The notes: generated by a model from the sequence alone, not told the origin. Positions 1 through 9,204 are shown, counted from the first letter of the stretch. The stretch: DNA of 64,000 bases from Streptomyces sp. NRRL F-6492 (GCF_001280125.1 NZ_LGEG01000035.1:1-64000), one strand, 5' to 3'. Program-made: numbers and translations.

Positions 1-1987
1 CGCCCCTTCCGCCCCCGCCGAACAGGCCGCCGAGGATGATGCCGCCGAGCACCGCGCCGCCGAGCCCGCCGCCGGCGTTCCCGCCCGCCCCCGGCATCCC
101 GCCCGGACCGTTCGGGTTCCCGTAGGCGCGGACGTCCCGCTCGGCGAGGTCCTGCGCCCGCCGGGCGAGCGCGTCCGCCCGCCGGGCCTCCGCGAGGGCG
201 GACCGCGGGTCGTCGCCGTCCGCGAGGGCCTGCGCCTTCTCCCAGCGGCGCCCGGCCTCGGCCAGACGCGTGCGGGCCTCGCTGCCCACCGCGCCCCGGT
301 GGGTGGTGACGTAGTCGGAGGCCGCCCCGATCGCCGAACGGGCCGTCAGCATCGCCTGGTCGAGGAGTGCGCGGGCCCGCCGCGCACCCGACTCGCGCTC
401 CCTGGCCCCCTCCAGGGCCTCGTCGAGGGCCGTGTCGGCCTCCTCGACCCGGCGCAGGGCGCCGATCGGGTCGTACCGCCCGGCCTCCGTGCTCCGCCGC
501 ACCTCGGCCACCACCGCCTCGGCGCGGGCGATCCGCCCCTGGAGGTCGGCCGTGGGCACCCCGGCGGCGGTCCCCTCCAGCAGGCCCCGGGCGTCCGCGA
601 GGTCCGCGTCCGTCTCCGCGAGCACGCCCGGCAGCCGGCCCACGGCCTCGGCCAGCTCCTGCGCCCGCCGGTCCACCGCCTCGATCAGCCGGGCCGCCTG
701 GTCCACGGCGCCCTCGGCGGCCCGGACGTGCACGGCCGCCGCGCCGTTGTCACCCGCCTCGATCCGCCGCCGGGCCTCTTCGACGTGCGTGGTCACGAAG
801 ACCAGCCGGTCCTTCGCCTGCTCGACGTCACCGGCGACCGGCGAGGCCGCCGTCTCCGCGTACCGCTCGCGCATGGCGGTCAGCGCCGCCTCGGCCGTGC
901 CCATCCGGGCCGTCTGCTCCCGCAGCGCGGCCTCGACCGAGGCCAGCGCCTCGGGGGCGGTCCGCTCCAGGGCGCGGAGCCGGTCGAAGGACTCGGTCTC
1001 GGCGTCGAGCCGCGCGTCCGCCTCCTCGCAGCGGCGCAGGATCTCCTCCAGCATGGACCGGCGGGTCGCGTCGTCCTCGGGGAAGGCGTCGTCGAGCTTC
1101 TGCCGCAGCCGGAACGACGCCGTCAGCTGCTCCCGGGCGAAGGCGAGGGACTCGGTGAAGGGCCGCACCGCCTCCTCGCCGAACTGCGCCGACGCGAAGC
1201 CCAGCTCCTCCTGGCTGGTGCGGACGGCGTCGTCGGTGGCGACCAGGGTCCTGCGCGCCTCCCCGTCCAGCTCGTCCAGGGTCGGCGGCGCGGGCTCCCC
1301 CGGCGGCCCCCAGCCCTGCCCGTCCCCCGGCGTGGTGCGGGTCCCGGCCCGGCGGCGCCGCCTGGTGTACGCGTAGGCCGCCACCGCCCCGGCGCCGCCG
1401 ACGAGCACCGCGGGCAGGATCAGGTCGGAGCCGGAGGGGCCGTCGTCGGCCGCGCGGCCCGGGTCGGCGGGCCCGGGGGTGACCGGGGGAGCGGTGACGG
1501 GCCGGCCCGAGAGGACGGCGGCGTAGCCGTCCGCCGCGCCGACGGCGGCGCCCGCCCAGTCGTTCTGCCGCAGCGCCGGTTCGATCGCGGTCCGCGCGAC
1601 CTCGTCGAGCCGGTCCCGCGTGAGGCCGGAGCCGGGGTCGGCGGAGTAGCCGTACCGCCGGTCGTGGGTGGCGACGGCGAGCAGCAGGTCGTCGCCGCCG
1701 AACCCGTTGCGCTCGGCGGTGGCGTCGGCCCAGTCCTGGCCCGTGCGCCCGGAGAAGTCCCGTACGTAGACGACGAAGAGCTGGACGCGCTCCGTCTCGT
1801 ACAGCCGGTCCAGGGCCTGCTCCACGGAGGCGCGGCGGTCGCGCAGCGCGCCCACCCGGTCGGTGATCTGCCCGTCCCGGGACAGCACGACGGGGTCGTC
1901 GGCGCGGGCACCGGGTACGGCGGGGACGACGAGCCACCACGCCGCCACCAGGACCGCGAGGAGGGCTCGGGTGGCTTTTCGCGTCAC
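1..1987 (-). CDS. TPM-domain membrane protein with long coiled-coil region (3' end outside window)
   Basis: The gene reads leftwards from a GTG at 1987 and runs off the window edge, with about 662 codons visible. Residues 1-29 form a signal peptide (basic start, hydrophobic core, Ala-x-Ala end). Residues about 30-165 match the TPM/YgcG domain, with a LFVVYVRDFSG strand and a GDDLLLAVATHDRRYGY motif. A membrane helix follows at about 187-205 and then an Arg-rich stop-transfer segment. The rest, about residues 230-600, is charged, Ala/Glu/Arg-rich and heptad-like, so likely coiled coil, turning into a Gly-rich tail at the window edge. TPM domains occur in phosphatases and in photosystem-repair or envelope proteins; the substrate here is unknown. 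The gene is divergent from the LpqW-like lipoprotein. Confidence 0.85.
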   Translation of the reverse strand, partial: MTRKATRALLAVLVAAWWLVVPAVPGARADDPVVLSRDGQITDRVGALRDRRASVEQALDRLYETERVQLFVVYVRDFSGRTGQDWADATAERNGFGGDDLLLAVATHDRRYGYSADPGSGLTRDRLDEVARTAIEPALRQNDWAGAAVGAADGYAAVLSGRPVTAPPVTPGPADPGRAADDGPSGSDLILPAVLVGGAGAVAAYAYTRRRRRAGTRTTPGDGQGWGPPGEPAPPTLDELDGEARRTLVATDDAVRTSQEELGFASAQFGEEAVRPFTESLAFAREQLTASFRLRQKLDDAFPEDDATRRSMLEEILRRCEEADARLDAETESFDRLRALERTAPEALASVEAALREQTARMGTAEAALTAMRERYAETAASPVAGDVEQAKDRLVFVTTHVEEARRRIEAGDNGAAAVHVRAAEGAVDQAARLIEAVDRRAQELAEAVGRLPGVLAETDADLADARGLLEGTAAGVPTADLQGRIARAEAVVAEVRRSTEAGRYDPIGALRRVEEADTALDEALEGARERESGARRARALLDQAMLTARSAIGAASDYVTTHRGAVGSEARTRLAEAGRRWEKAQALADGDDPRSALAEARRADALARRAQDLAERDVRAYGNPNGPGGMPGAGGNAGGGLGGAVLGGIILGGLFGGGGRG

Positions 1988-2210
1988 AAGCGTGAGGTTA
2001 TGTCCGGGTATGTCGGTCCGCGACCGGGCCCGCGGCCGGGCTCGTGCGACCGGACCCGTGCGGCCGGGGCGGGGGTTGGGCCGCCCGAGTGGCATTTTCC
2101 GGCCATTTCGCCGTGTCGTCATGGCCGGATCCTTTTCCTCCTTTTCAGTGGATGAGCAGGAGGTGTGATCATCTCCAAATGGAATGAATCTGGACGAAGG
2201 GGTACAAGAC

Positions 2211-4640
2211 ATGTCCCAGATCGGCGCCCCTCGCGGGGGGACATGCCCCAAGAGCCCCCGCACCCGGACGCTCCGCACCGTCGCCACCCTCACCAGCGCC
2301 GTCCTCGCCGTCACCGTCCTCGCCGGATGCAGCGCGGACGACGCGCCCGACGCCGCCCCGGTCGCGGCCCGGGACGACGCGCCCGCCCCGCGCGACCGGG
2401 TCGCCGACGGCGGCACCCTGCGCTGGGCCGTCGACGCGGCGCCCGCCACCCTCAACGCCTTCCAGGCCGACGCCGACGCCGCCACCTCCCGCGTCGCCGG
2501 AGCCGTGCTCCCCGCCCTCTACACCCTCGACGGGCGCGGCCGGCCCCAGCGGAACCCCGACTACCTGGAGTCCGCGCAGGTCATCGAGACCGAGCCCAAG
2601 CAGGTCGTCCTCTACAAGCTCAACCAGCAGGCCGTGTGGAGCGACGGACGCGAGATCGGGGCGCCCGACTTCGTCGCCCAGTGGCGGGCCCTGAGCGGCC
2701 GCGACACCGCGTACTGGACCGCCCGGAACTCCGGCTACGAGCGGATCGAGAAGATCGAGCGGGGCAAGAACGACCTGGAGGTGCGGGTCACCTTCGCCAA
2801 GCCCTACGCCGACTGGCAGTCCCTCTTCACCCCCCTCTACCCGAAGCAGGTGATGGGGTCCCCGGGCGCCTTCAACGACGGCGCGCGCACCGCCCTCAAG
2901 GCCACCGCCGGACCGTTCCTGCTGAAGTCGGTCGGCGCCGAGGGCGGCGACGTCACCCTCACCCGCAACCCCCGCTGGTGGGGACAGGCCGCCAAGCTCG
3001 ACACCGTCGTCCTCAAGCCCGTCCCCCGCGCCGACCGGGCCGACGCCCTCGCCGCCGGCACCCTCGACCTGGCCGAGATCGACCGCTCCACGGCCGAGCG
3101 GATCTCCCTGGCGCTCAAGGACGCCCGCGCCGGCCGCAACGGCGCGCAGGCCGCCCTCGCCCACGGCCCCGGCTCCTCGATCACCCCCTCCAAGGCCCTG
3201 GCGTCCTGGGCCCTCGCCCACGGCTCCGACGAGGAGAAGGCGGAGGAGGTGCGGGCCGCCCGCAAGAAGAACCAGGAGGCGATCGCCCGGTACGCGGGCG
3301 CGCAGGACACCCTGGCGAAGTACGTCGTCCGCAAGTCCCTGGAGCCCGCCTACACCCAGCTCTCGCTGAACGGCGAGTCCGGACCGCTCTCCGACGAGCG
3401 GGTGCGGCGCGCGGTGGCCCGCGCCATCGACCGCCAGGAGCTGGCCGAATCCGTGCTCAAGCCGCTCGGCCTCCCGGCGAAGCCCCCCGGCAGCCACCTG
3501 GCCCTCGCCGGCCAGGCGGCGTACAAGGACGGCAGCGACGCCCTCGGCGGCCAGGACACCGAGGAGGCGCGCGCGCTCCTCGCCGACGCCGGCTGGGTCC
3601 CCGACGGGGCGGCCGAGCGGCCCGCCGGCACGAAGGCGGGCAGCGAGGCGGAGAAGGAGAAGGCGGAGGCGGAGAAGAAGGCGGAGAAGAAGGCCGGGAA
3701 GCCCGCGGAGGGCACCGCCACCGCCACCGCCACCGCCGACGCCAAGAAGAAGAGCGACGACGCCTCCGGGGACGCCCCCTCCGACGAGGGCCTCTACATC
3801 GTCGGCGACGACAAGCCGGGCGACCGCCGGGCCGCCCCCGCCCCCGCCCCCGGCTCCGAGAGCGACCCCCGGGCCCTCGCCGCCGCCCGCCAGAGCGCCG
3901 CGCTCCAGGCCAGGGCCGGGGTCCTCGGCACCCGGGCCGAAGCCCTCGACACCGGTACGGGCTCCGCCGCCCGGGTCGGCGGCCGGCCGGCAGCCAACCC
4001 CGACCAGGGGGTCGCCGGGGCCTACGCCCCCCGGGGCACCGCCGCGCCCGCGGCCGTCCCCGGATCCGGCCAGGCCCTCGGCAAGGACGGCAAGGCCCTC
4101 AGCCTCCGCTTCGTCCTGCCGTCCGGGCCGGGCTCCGAGCCGCTGCGGGCGGTGGGGGACCGGATCGTCCGGATGCTCGACGCGGTCGGGATCCGCACCG
4201 AGGTCAGCAAGGTCTCCGACGAGAGCTTCTTCAAGGACCACATCGCCTCGGGCGACTACGACCTGGCCCTCTACTCCTGGCCCGCCTCCGCCTTCCCCGC
4301 GACCGACGCCCGGCCGATCTTCGCCAAGCCCGAGCCCGCCTCGGACGGCTCGCTCATGGTCGAGCAGAACTACTCCCGGGTCGGCACCGACCGCATCGAC
4401 CAGCTCTTCGACCAGGCGGCGGGCACCCTCGACGAGGAGGAGGCCCTGGAGCTCGTCCGCCAGGCCGACGCCCGGATCTGGGCCGCGGCCGGCTCCATCC
4501 CGCTCTACCAGCGCCCCCAGCTCGTCGCCGCCAGGGCCGATCTGGTGAACGCGGGGGCCTGGGGCTTCGCCGCCCCCCGCTACCAGGACATCGGCTTCCG
4601 GAAGGGCGGGTCCACCAAGGGGTCCGAGCGGACCCGGTAG
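2211..4640 (+). CDS. LpqW-like, family 5 substrate-binding-fold lipoprotein
   Basis: This 809-residue lipoprotein starts at the ATG at 2211, preceded by a GAAGGGG ribosome site; an in-frame ATG at 2184 lies too far from the AGGAGGTG at 2158-2165. The signal peptide ends in a lipobox (VLAGC). The mature part has the SBP_bac_5 fold: GGTLRWAVDAAPATLNAF at the start, the DFVAQWRAL segment, and a second lobe ending YQRPQLVAARADLVN. About residues 468-616 are a low-complexity Ala/Lys/Glu/Pro insert that splits the second lobe and is absent from ordinary peptide-binding proteins. No permease or ATPase adjoins it; typA follows directly, as for lpqW (Rv1166) next to typA (Rv1165) in M. tuberculosis. 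LpqW acts in mycobacterial cell-envelope glycolipid synthesis rather than import, so a non-transport role is inferred. An orphan peptide receptor is the alternative. Confidence 0.85.
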   Translation: MSQIGAPRGGTCPKSPRTRTLRTVATLTSAVLAVTVLAGCSADDAPDAAPVAARDDAPAPRDRVADGGTLRWAVDAAPATLNAFQADADAATSRVAGAVLPALYTLDGRGRPQRNPDYLESAQVIETEPKQVVLYKLNQQAVWSDGREIGAPDFVAQWRALSGRDTAYWTARNSGYERIEKIERGKNDLEVRVTFAKPYADWQSLFTPLYPKQVMGSPGAFNDGARTALKATAGPFLLKSVGAEGGDVTLTRNPRWWGQAAKLDTVVLKPVPRADRADALAAGTLDLAEIDRSTAERISLALKDARAGRNGAQAALAHGPGSSITPSKALASWALAHGSDEEKAEEVRAARKKNQEAIARYAGAQDTLAKYVVRKSLEPAYTQLSLNGESGPLSDERVRRAVARAIDRQELAESVLKPLGLPAKPPGSHLALAGQAAYKDGSDALGGQDTEEARALLADAGWVPDGAAERPAGTKAGSEAEKEKAEAEKKAEKKAGKPAEGTATATATADAKKKSDDASGDAPSDEGLYIVGDDKPGDRRAAPAPAPGSESDPRALAAARQSAALQARAGVLGTRAEALDTGTGSAARVGGRPAANPDQGVAGAYAPRGTAAPAAVPGSGQALGKDGKALSLRFVLPSGPGSEPLRAVGDRIVRMLDAVGIRTEVSKVSDESFFKDHIASGDYDLALYSWPASAFPATDARPIFAKPEPASDGSLMVEQNYSRVGTDRIDQLFDQAAGTLDEEEALELVRQADARIWAAAGSIPLYQRPQLVAARADLVNAGAWGFAAPRYQDIGFRKGGSTKGSERTR

Positions 4641-4953
4641 AGGCACGGCACGGAACCGCTGAACCCGACGAAAACGCCGAAAGCTCTGAAAGCGCAGGTC
4701 ACAACCTCAGAACCAGCTCAACTTCCTTGCCCGCCGGCGTCCCCGGCGGGCAGGATCGCGTCGGCCCCTTGACCCGGCCGCACGACCTCCCCCACACCCT
4801 CGAAACCTCCCAGTAGACCCTCTCGGAACCCGGGCGGGGAAGCCTCTTGCGCGGCAGCCCCGTACCATAGGACATAGCCGTGGCGCGTCCGCCCGGCGGG
4901 CGTAAGAGGAACTGACGCCGATTCCCACGATCCGAGAGAAGCGCAAGCCACCC
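4641..4953. other. Intergenic region before typA
   Basis: This 313-base gap holds the stem-loop at 4728-4752 and, beyond it, the presumed typA promoter. The bases GTACCATAGGACATAG at about 4862-4877 include TACCAT and CATAGG hexamers that could serve as a -10, but no convincing -35 partner is visible. No coding potential was seen. Confidence 0.5.
4728..4752 (+). terminator. Stem-loop downstream of the LpqW-like gene
   Basis: TGCCCGCCGG at 4728-4737 and CCGGCGGGCA at 4743-4752 form a perfect 10-bp stem with a 5-base loop. There is no U tract, as is usual for Streptomyces terminators. It lies 88 bases after the lipoprotein stop and probably separates it from typA. Confidence 0.6.
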
Positions 4954-6855
4954 ATGCCCACGCGCCACGACATCCGTAACGTCGCCATCGTCGCCCACGT
5001 CGACCACGGCAAGACGACCATCGTCGACGCCATGCTCAAGCAGGCCGGTGCCTTCGCCGCCCACCAGCAGCTCGACGACCGCATGATGGACTCGAACGAC
5101 CTGGAACGTGAGAAGGGCATCACGATCCTCGCCAAGAACACGGCGGTGAAGTACCACCCCAAGGACGGCGGGGCCCCGATCACGATCAACATCATCGACA
5201 CCCCCGGCCACGCCGACTTCGGTGGCGAGGTCGAGCGCGGCCTGTCGATGGTGGACGCGGTCGTCCTCCTCGTGGACGCCTCCGAGGGTCCGCTCCCGCA
5301 GACCCGCTTCGTGCTGCGCAAGGCGCTCCAGCAGCGCAAGCCCGTCATCCTCTGCATCAACAAGACGGACCGCCCGGACTCCCGGATCGACGAGGTCGTC
5401 AACGAGACCTACGACCTGTTCCTGGACCTGGACGCGGACGAGGACCAGATCGAGTTCCCGATCGTCTACGCCTGCGGCCGTGACGGCATCGCCTCGCTGA
5501 CCAAGCCGGAGAACGGCACCGTCCCCGCGGACAGCGACAGCCTGGAGCCGTTCTTCTCCACCATCCTGGAGCACGTCCCGGCCCCGTCGTACGACGAGGA
5601 GGCGCCGCTCCAGGCGCACGTCACCAACCTCGACGCCGACAACTTCCTCGGCCGCATCGCGCTGCTCCGCGTCGAGCAGGGCGAGCTGCGCAAGGGCCAG
5701 ACGGTCGCGTGGATCAAGCGGGACGGCACGATCTCCAACGTCCGCATCACCGAGCTGATGATGACCGAGGCGCTCACCCGCAAGCCCGCCGAGGTCGCCG
5801 GCCCCGGTGACATCTGCGCCGTCGCCGGCATCCCCGACATCATGATCGGCGAGACCCTGGCCGACCCGGAGAACCCGATCGCGCTGCCGCTGATCACGGT
5901 CGACCAGCCGGCCATCTCCATGACCATCGGCACCAACACCTCGCCGCTCGTCGGCCGGGGCGGCACGGGCAAGGGCGCGGACGCGAAGTCCGCGGTCAAG
6001 CAGCGCAAGGTCACCGCCCGCCAGGTCAAGGACCGTCTGGACCGCGAGCTCATCGGCAACGTCTCGCTCCGCGTCCTCGACACCGAGCGCCCGGACGCCT
6101 GGGAGGTCCAGGGCCGCGGTGAGCTCGCGCTCGCCATCCTGGTCGAGCAGATGCGCCGCGAGGGCTTCGAGCTGACCATCGGCAAGCCGCAGGTCGTCAC
6201 CAAGCTCGTCGACGGCAAGGTCCACGAGCCCGTCGAGCGCCTCACGGTCGACGTCCCCGAGGAGCACATGGGCGCGGTCACGCAGCTCATGGGCGTCCGC
6301 AAGGGCCGCATGGACAACATGTCGAACCACGGCTCCGGCTGGGTCCGCATGGAGTTCGTCGTCCCGTCCCGCGGCCTCATCGGCTTCCGTACGGAGTTCC
6401 TCACCAACACCCGCGGCACGGGCATCGCCCACTCGATCCACGAGGGCCACGAGCCGTGGTTCGGCACGCTGACGACCCGTAACAACGGTTCGCTCGTCGC
6501 CGACCGCGCCGGTGCCGTCACCGCCTTCGCGATGACCAACCTCCAGGAGCGCGGCGTCCTGTTCACCGACCCCGGCACCGAGGTGTACGAGGGCATGATC
6601 GTCGGCGAGAACTCGCGCTCCGACGACATGGACGTGAACATCACCAAGGAGAAGAAGCTCACCAACATGCGCTCCTCCTCGGCCGACTCCTTCGAGGCGA
6701 TCGTCCCGCCGCGCAAGCTCTCCCTGGAGCAGTCCCTGGAGTTCTGCCGCGACGACGAGTGCGTCGAGGTGACCCCGGAGGCCGTGCGCATCCGCAAGGT
6801 GATCCTGGACCAGAACGCGCGTGGCCGCGCGTCCTCCCGCGCCAAGAACGCCTGA
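4954..6855 (+). CDS. typA: Ribosome-associated translational GTPase TypA/BipA
   Basis: The 633-residue protein has the full TypA layout. The GTPase domain carries AHVDHGKTT (G1, about residues 12-20), the REKGIT switch, DTPGHADFGG (G3) and NKTD (G4). An EF-Tu-like domain II follows, then an EF-G-type domain III/V region and the TypA-specific C-terminal domain (MEFVVPSRGLIGFRTEFL and beyond). TypA binds the ribosome at the EF-G site and supports ribosome assembly and translation under stress or cold. The start at ATG 4954 follows GAGAGAAGCG with good spacing. Length and motifs are typical and nothing is missing. A strong terminator follows at 6881-6926. Confidence 0.98.
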   Translation: MPTRHDIRNVAIVAHVDHGKTTIVDAMLKQAGAFAAHQQLDDRMMDSNDLEREKGITILAKNTAVKYHPKDGGAPITINIIDTPGHADFGGEVERGLSMVDAVVLLVDASEGPLPQTRFVLRKALQQRKPVILCINKTDRPDSRIDEVVNETYDLFLDLDADEDQIEFPIVYACGRDGIASLTKPENGTVPADSDSLEPFFSTILEHVPAPSYDEEAPLQAHVTNLDADNFLGRIALLRVEQGELRKGQTVAWIKRDGTISNVRITELMMTEALTRKPAEVAGPGDICAVAGIPDIMIGETLADPENPIALPLITVDQPAISMTIGTNTSPLVGRGGTGKGADAKSAVKQRKVTARQVKDRLDRELIGNVSLRVLDTERPDAWEVQGRGELALAILVEQMRREGFELTIGKPQVVTKLVDGKVHEPVERLTVDVPEEHMGAVTQLMGVRKGRMDNMSNHGSGWVRMEFVVPSRGLIGFRTEFLTNTRGTGIAHSIHEGHEPWFGTLTTRNNGSLVADRAGAVTAFAMTNLQERGVLFTDPGTEVYEGMIVGENSRSDDMDVNITKEKKLTNMRSSSADSFEAIVPPRKLSLEQSLEFCRDDECVEVTPEAVRIRKVILDQNARGRASSRAKNA

Positions 6856-6880
6856 TCCGCAACCGGTTCGACCGGTCCGC

Positions 6881-6926
6881 GCGCACGACTGAGCCCCGCC
6901 GGCCCCGGCGGGGCTCAGTCGTGCGC
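6881..6926 (+). terminator. typA terminator (22-bp stem)
   Basis: GCGCACGACTGAGCCCCGCC and the mirrored downstream arm make an almost perfect palindrome centred near 6903-6904, with 22 paired bases per side. It begins 26 bases after the typA stop and is an unambiguous intrinsic terminator-type hairpin. Confidence 0.85.
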
Positions 6927-7202
6927 CCCGTCGCCGCCGGGCCCGCCCCGGCCCGTCCCGGGCCGTCACCGGGACCACCTGCGAAGATCGGGGCGGGAGG
7001 GCGTCGCGAGGGCCTCCGCGGGACCGGTGGAGGAGGGTGGCTCCCGCACCCGCCGTCAAGTCGAATTCAGCGACCCCGCGTCCGGATACCGGTCATCGCT
7101 CTCCGGAACGTGTATTAACAGTCCGTTTCGGGGGTGTCTGTCTGGACTCACTTTGTCCGGATTTCGGTACCTCGGGGTGGAGTGATGTTGTCAAAACGAG
7201 AC

Positions 7203-7212
7203 CACTTAAGTG
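7203..7212. promoter_or_regulatory. 10-bp palindrome, possible operator
   Basis: CACTTAAGTG is a perfect palindrome lying inside a larger ACCAC...GTGGT inverted repeat (7201-7216), 185 bases upstream of the lipoprotein start. A similar CACTTGAGTG lies at 7311-7320. The binding protein is unknown. Confidence 0.35.
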
Positions 7213-7279
7213 TGGTTTACGGCCCGGGCGTACTTAATAGTTGGCTCCATTGAGCTCGGGTCAATGGGTCACGCACTGT

Positions 7280-7359
7280 GGGGAGTGCCGACTCACGAGC
7301 ACACTCGGGGCACTTGAGTGCATAGCCGTCAGGGGTGTCGGCGAAACTCGGAGTGCCCC
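7280..7359 (+). promoter_or_regulatory. Leader with mutually exclusive inverted repeats
   Basis: AGTGCC at 7284-7289 can pair with GGCACT at 7309-7314. The same GGCACT, extended to GGGGCACT (7307-7314), can instead pair with AGTGCCCC at 7352-7359. The last arm ends about 25 bases before the GAGGAGG ribosome site. This layout resembles an attenuator or translational switch, but no known riboswitch consensus was recognised. Confidence 0.4.
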
Positions 7360-7396
7360 TCTTGTAGTGACAAAGTGGACTCATGAGGAGGAACCC

Positions 7397-9034
7397 ATGC
7401 GCGGTGCCAAGAGCGCCAAGTGGGTAACGGGCGCGATCATCGTCGCCCTTGCTGCGACCGCCTGTGGCGGGGGGAAGAGCGACGGCGGCAGCGACGCCAA
7501 GGGCGCTGTTGACCCGAACGGGATCTTCTCCATCGAGCTCGGTGAGCCCGAGAAGCCCCTGTACACCGGCGACACGATGGAGTCCAACGGCTCCGCCGTC
7601 ATGGCCGGCCTGTTCTCGACCCTGGTCGACTACAAGGCCGACGGCTCGCTGGAGATGATCAACGCCGAGTCGGTCACCACGACGGACTCGAAGACGTGGA
7701 CCGTCAAGCTCAAGCCGGGCTGGACCTTCCACGACGGCACCCCGGTGACCTCGAAGTCCTACGTGGACGCGTGGAACTGGAACGCCAACGTCAAGAACGC
7801 CATGGGCCTCAACTCGTGGTTCGCCGACATCAAGGGCTTCGAGAAGCTCAGCCCGGCCGAGGAGGGCGCCAAGCCCACCGCGGACAAGCTGGACGGTCTG
7901 AAGGTCGTCGACGAGAACACCTTCACCATCGAGCTCTCGAAGGCCGTTCCGTACTTCGGCCACAAGCTCGCCTACATCGTCTTCGCCCCGCTGCCGGAGG
8001 TGTTCTACAAGGACACCAAGGCCGCCGGTCAGAAGCCGGTCGGCAACGGTCCCTACAAGTTCAAGAGCTGGGACCACAAGAAGCAGATCGAGATCGTCCG
8101 TTACGACGACTACAAGGGCCCGAACAAGGCGAAGAACGGCGGTGTGGTCTTCAAGAACTACACCACCCTCGAGGCCGCCTACGAGGACCTGAAGTCGGGC
8201 AACGTCGACGTCCTGCGTCAGCTCGCCCCGAAGGACCTCCCGGTCTACCGCCAGGACCTCGGCGACCGCGCCGTCGACCAGGCCTACTCCGCGGTCCAGA
8301 CCATGGCCGTCGCGTTCTACGCCGACCAGTGGAGCAAGCCGAAGCCGGTCGACCCGAAGGTCATCCAGGGCCTCTCGATGGCGATCGACCGCGCCACCAT
8401 CACCAAGACGGTGCTCCAGGGCACCCGCGAGCCCGCCACCGGCTGGGTCGCCAAGGGTGTGCTCGGCTACCAGCCGAACGCGGTCGACGTCACCAAGTTC
8501 GACCCGACCAAGGCCAAGGAGCTCATCAAGGCCGGCGGCGGCGTCCCCGGCAACAAGATCTCCCTGCAGTTCAACGCCGACGGCGGCCACAAGGAGTGGG
8601 TGGACGCGGTCTGCAACTCCATCACCCAGTCCACGGGCGTCGCCTGTGTCGGTGACGGCAAGCCGGACTTCCAGGCCGACCTGACCGCTCGCAAGACCAA
8701 GCAGGTCAAGTCGTTCTACCGCTCCGGCTGGGTGCTCGACTACCCGGTGAACGCGAACTTCATCTCGGACCTGTTCCGTACGGGTGCGGCGGGTAACCAG
8801 GGCGGCTTCTCCAACAAGGAGCTGGACGCCAAGATCGCCAAGGCGGACTCCGCGGCGACGCTGGACGAGTCGGTCAAGCAGTACCAGGCCATCGAGAAGG
8901 ACCTGGTCAACTACATGCCGTCCATCCCGCTCTGGTACTACAAGGTCAACGCGGGCTACTCCGAGAAGGTTTCGGGCGTGGCTTACGGCCAGGACGGCGA
9001 CCCGATCCTGACCGGCGTCGAGGTCCACAAGTAA
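7397..9034 (+). CDS. Oligopeptide ABC transporter substrate-binding lipoprotein (operon 1)
   Basis: The 545-residue family 5 solute-binding protein starts at ATG 7397 behind GAGGAGG. It has a signal peptide with lipobox (LAATAC, Cys at residue 23), then FSIELGEPEKPLYTGDTMES and the diagnostic WTFHDGTPVTSKSYVDAWNW and PVGNGPYKFKSW motifs of oligopeptide receptors. It is anchored outside the membrane, binds peptides and delivers them to the two permeases encoded downstream. Its N-terminus and several core motifs resemble the lipoprotein of operon 2, so the operons are paralogous. A hairpin at 9062-9088 separates it from the permease genes and probably lets the receptor be made in excess. Confidence 0.95.
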   Translation: MRGAKSAKWVTGAIIVALAATACGGGKSDGGSDAKGAVDPNGIFSIELGEPEKPLYTGDTMESNGSAVMAGLFSTLVDYKADGSLEMINAESVTTTDSKTWTVKLKPGWTFHDGTPVTSKSYVDAWNWNANVKNAMGLNSWFADIKGFEKLSPAEEGAKPTADKLDGLKVVDENTFTIELSKAVPYFGHKLAYIVFAPLPEVFYKDTKAAGQKPVGNGPYKFKSWDHKKQIEIVRYDDYKGPNKAKNGGVVFKNYTTLEAAYEDLKSGNVDVLRQLAPKDLPVYRQDLGDRAVDQAYSAVQTMAVAFYADQWSKPKPVDPKVIQGLSMAIDRATITKTVLQGTREPATGWVAKGVLGYQPNAVDVTKFDPTKAKELIKAGGGVPGNKISLQFNADGGHKEWVDAVCNSITQSTGVACVGDGKPDFQADLTARKTKQVKSFYRSGWVLDYPVNANFISDLFRTGAAGNQGGFSNKELDAKIAKADSAATLDESVKQYQAIEKDLVNYMPSIPLWYYKVNAGYSEKVSGVAYGQDGDPILTGVEVHK

Positions 9035-9061
9035 ACCCGAAAGCGTAGTCCGCACGCCGTC

Positions 9062-9088
9062 ACGGGACTGACGGACCGTCAGTCCCGT
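9062..9088 (+). terminator. Intra-operon attenuator hairpin after lipoprotein 1
   Basis: ACGGGACTGACGG (9062-9074) and CCGTCAGTCCCGT (9076-9088) are perfect inverse complements around a single A, giving a stem of at least 11 bp. It lies 28 bases after the receptor stop and 117 bases before the permease start. Partial termination or 3' end protection would explain high receptor to permease ratios. Confidence 0.7.
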
Positions 9089-9204
9089 CTCGGTGCCTTA
9101 CGCAGCGGCTGGGGGGCCCTTCCACGGCATCGTGCTGCCCGAATCCGGGCAGTACGTCGGGGGAGGGCCCTCGGCTGCGGCCGTCACATCTCAACGGAGG
9201 CATG

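Larger units (their letters stand above)
6927..7396. other. Long upstream region of the first peptide-binding lipoprotein gene
   Basis: No gene is seen between the typA terminator and the ATG at 7397. From about 7085 the base composition drops towards equal AT and GC, typical of a regulatory region. It contains a perfect 10-bp palindrome CACTTAAGTG at 7203-7212, a TACTTAAT sequence at 7231-7238 and the inverted-repeat leader annotated separately at 7280-7359. No -35/-10 pair is convincing enough to name. Confidence 0.6.

Noticed and set aside
2165..4816. Plus-strand frame of 883 codons with a good AGGAGGTG site upstream
   Set aside because: The translation is Arg/Pro-rich without domains and overlaps the lipoprotein gene, whose frame has signal peptide, lipobox and fold motifs.
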